64,000 nt of DNA from JAEUPI01 sp963814435. GTDB lineage: Bacteria; Pseudomonadota; Gammaproteobacteria; Burkholderiales; Burkholderiaceae_C. The position numbers and the translations under genes were made by a program. Location of the stretch: the NCBI GenBank assembly GCA_963814435.1, contig CAWFCV010000004.1, positions 331,292-395,291 on the forward strand, given 5' to 3'. Of the stretch, positions 61,811 through 64,000 are shown in pieces (the first letter of the stretch is position 1; every line of letters starts with the position of its first letter). The notes beneath the pieces were generated by a model. The model did no database searches and had not been told where the DNA came from. It saw only the letters and a program-made list of their open reading frames with translations.

Positions 61811-63974
61811 TCAAGCCCTGCGCAGGTCGTGGTGCTTGAGCGGCAGCGAGCGGACGCGCTTGCCGGTGGCGGCGAAGACCGCGTTGCACACGGCAGGCGC
61901 CAGCGGAAGGATGCCCGGTTCGCCGTGCCCACCCCAGAACCCGCCGGTGGGCACGAGCACGGTCTCGACCTTCGGCATCTCGGCGATCCGCGGCAGCGGG
62001 AAGTCGTGGAAGTTGGATTCCACGATGCGCCCGTCCTTCACGTTGTTCTCCTGGTAGCAGGATGCTGCCGAGGCCGAACACGACGTTGCTCTCGGCCTGC
62101 GCGCGGCAGGTGTCGGGATTCACGACGTAGCCCGAGTCGATGGCGACGACGATGCGATGCACCTTGAGCTCGCCCGCCGCGCTCACCGACACCTCCGCCA
62201 CCATGGCGGCGTAACTGCCGAAGCCGTCGGCGACCGCGACGCCGCGGTGCACGCCCGCCGGCAGCGGCGTCCCCCAGCCCGCGGCCTTCGCCGCGGCCTC
62301 GAGCACCAGGCGGTTCTTGTCGCCCTCCTTCAGCATCGCCAGGCGGAATTCGACCGGGTCCTTGCCCGCGGCGGCCGCCAGCTCGTCGATGAAGCACTCG
62401 CGGTAGAAGCCGTTCTGCTGGCCCGGCGCGCGCCAGAAGCCGACCGGCACGTGGCCGTTGCGCATCGCGTAGTCGACCTGCTGGTTCGCGACCGTCGTAG
62501 GGCATGTCGCTGAAGGTGCGCACCGCGGTGAAGTCGATGCCGTCCTTGATCGGCGCATTCGGCATCAGGACCTTGCAGGATCGACGGGCAGGCGATCGTC
62601 GTGTGCATCGCGATCACCTTGCCCTGCGCGTCGAGGCCGGCCTTCATCCGCACGATGCTCGCGGGGCGGTAGAAGCCGTGCTGCATGTCCTCTTCGCGCG
62701 ACCACATCATCTTCACCGGCACGCCGGGCATCGCCTTGGCGATCGCCACGCCCTGCCGCACGAAGTCCTGCGGGCCGCCGCGGCGGCCGAAACCGCCGCC
62801 CAGCATCATCTTGTGCACCTCGACCTTCTCGAGCGGCAGGCCGGCCGTCTCCGCCGCGGCCGCCATCGACGCCTCGCCGTTCTGCGTCGACGTCCACACC
62901 TCCAGGAAGCCGTCCGGCTTGAGCCACGCGGTGCACGTCTGCGGCTCCATCGTCGCGTGGTTGAGGTACGGCGACTGGTATTCGGCCTCGACCACCTTCG
63001 CCGCGGCGGCGAATCCCGCCTGCGTGTCCCCCAGCTTGCGCGCCTGCGGCAGCTTCGCGTCGGCGAGGCCCTTCGCGCAGCATCGCCGCGATGGTCTCGG
63101 TTGTCGGCCTTGCCGTTGCCGGCCGCTGTCCCACTCGACTCTTCACCTTCTTCAACGCCTCGTTGGCGCGCCACCAGTTGTCGGCGACGACGGCGACGAA
63201 GTCCTCCTCGCGCACGACCTTCTTCACGCCGCGCATCGTTCCAGCGCCGCGCCGCATCGAGGCTCGCCACCTTGCCGCCGAACACCGGGCATTGCGCGAT
63301 CGAGGCGTGCAGCATTCCGGGCAGCGTGACGTCGACGCCGAAGACCGGCTTGCCCCGCACCTTGTCGGGAATGTCGAGGCGGTGCAGCGGCTTGCCGGCG
63401 ATCTTCCAGTCCCTGGGATCGCGCAGCGTCACGTCCTTCGGCGGCGTCGAGCTTGGCCGCGGCGGCGGCCACCTCCCGTAGCGAAGCTTCCGGCCGGTCG
63501 GCCCGTGCGAGATGATGCCGCTCGCCGACCGTGCACTCCGCGGCGGGCAACCTTCCACTGCGCCGCCGCCGCCGCGACCAGCATCTCGCGCGCGCTGGCG
63601 CCCGCCTTGCGCACGTAGTCCTGCGACGAGCGCACGCCCTGGCTGCCGCCGGTGGACATCGAGCCCCAGATGCGGTTGCGCCGGATGTGCTCGTTGGGCG
63701 AGGCGAACTCCGCGCTCACTTTCGCCCAGTCGCAGTCGAGCTCCTCGGCGACGAGCTGGGCGAGCGCGGTATAGGTGCCCTGCCCCATCTCGGAGCGGGC
63801 GATGCGAATGACGACGCGGTCGTCGGGATGGATGACGATCCAGGCGTTGACTTCGGTGGCCGCTGCGCCGTCGGTGGCCGCGGACGCGACCGGGAACCAG
63901 AACTCGAGCGCGAGGCCGCCGGCGAGCGCCGTGGAAACCTTGAGGAACTCGCGACGGGAAAGAGCGATCGTCAT
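61811..63974 (-). CDS. Molybdopterin-dependent aldehyde oxidase, IorB-like large subunit, many frameshifts
   Basis: About 720 residues, read in pieces. A Tat signal SRREFLKVSTALAGGLALEF, then RIARSEMGQGTYTALAQLVA, AEELDCDWAKVSAEFASPNE (MPT-binding region), KVRGKPVFGVDVTLPGMLHA, HATMEPQTCTAWLKPDGFLE, VEVHKMMLGGGFGRRGGPQD, PVGFWRAPGQQNGFYRECFI and GFWGGHGEPGILPLAPAVCN (GEP: catalytic Glu). It ends RSLPLKHHDLRR. At least eight slips. The family comprises isoquinoline 1-oxidoreductase beta subunits and other secreted Mo hydroxylases. The small Fe-S subunit gene should be just right of the window (see next entry). Confidence 0.82.
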
Positions 63975-63985
63975 GGCTGTTCTCC

Positions 63986-64000
63986 TCAGGCTTTCTGGCC
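63986..64000 (-). CDS. C-terminal codons of an upstream gene (probably the 2Fe-2S subunit)
   Basis: The minus strand reads GQKA then TGA (63986-63988), with GGAGA between this stop and the IorB-like ATG at 63974. The position and a spacing of 11 bases fit the IorA-type (2Fe-2S) small subunit that precedes IorB in such operons. Only four codons are inside the window, so identity is a guess from context. Confidence 0.3.
   Translation of the reverse strand, partial: GQKA

Noticed and set aside
1..64000. CRISPR array, prophage, tRNA or rRNA genes
   Set aside because: No regularly spaced identical repeats, phage structural genes or tRNA cloverleaf were recognised on either strand.

Overview
The window is high-GC DNA with a typical betaproteobacterial (Burkholderiales) gene set: Bug-type tripartite tricarboxylate receptor, orphan ABC_sub_bind receptors, a TRAP transporter, 3-hydroxybutyrate dehydrogenase, FadL, gentisate-route genes and many two-gene ATGA/GTGA overlaps. 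No rRNA, tRNA, CRISPR array or prophage was seen. A striking overall property is the number of single-base frameshifts: about half of the larger genes read perfectly in one frame, then continue without loss of family similarity in another. This looks more like uncorrected sequence error than gene decay, so I give such genes as whole CDS spans and mark the breaks.

Layout. 0-0.8 kb: a TumE/TumA-type toxin-antitoxin pair beside a duplicated fragment of a CoA ligase. 0.8-4.7 kb: Bug receptor, acylating aldehyde dehydrogenase and CoA ligase resembling sulfoacetate genes (sauS/sauT). 4.9-8.4 kb: secreted lipase-like lipoprotein, chalcone-isomerase-like protein, FadL porin. 8.6-12.2 kb: a divergent pair, an acyl-ACP-reductase-like protein and an iron alcohol dehydrogenase. 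12.1-17.6 kb: MFS remnant, two YciI/DGPF proteins with an ECF42-type sigma factor, VOC protein, MATE pump. 17.6-20.3 kb: IS91 remnant and a tandem array of ABC_sub_bind receptors. 20.5-24.7 kb: Cu/Zn SOD, MBL lipoprotein, MarR regulator with a perfect operator palindrome, membrane protein, CDGSH protein, monooxygenase.

25-46 kb is the most interesting part: a mostly minus-strand redox/stress island. It holds cupin, DUF302, a pyridine nucleotide-disulfide oxidoreductase, EgtD, a PAS-GAF sensor, a two-component system encoded behind a DUF692 (MNIO) and DUF2063 (HvfC-like) pair, YeeE, beta-carbonic anhydrase, patatin, sigma factor, 3-hydroxybutyrate dehydrogenase, NDH-2, DoxX and a diheme peroxidase. 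Three of its operons carry, about 90-100 bp before the first start codon, the same 11-bp phased tandem repeat (consensus DTCACGNNNNG). A two-unit version lies before the MNIO/two-component operon. An 11-bp period is what OmpR/PhoB-family regulators read, and the island encodes one, so I propose a single local regulon.

45.8-64 kb: another ABC_sub_bind receptor, two TPR proteins, an SDR, a TRAP transporter (dctM, dctQ, dctP), a GMC oxidoreductase, 3-hydroxybenzoate 6-hydroxylase and gentisate dioxygenase (ring hydroxylation and cleavage), hemerythrin and NTF2-like proteins, two divergent M81 (MlrC) metallopeptidases, one with a structured repeat inserted in frame, and a heavily frameshifted molybdopterin aldehyde oxidase (IorB-like) at the right edge.
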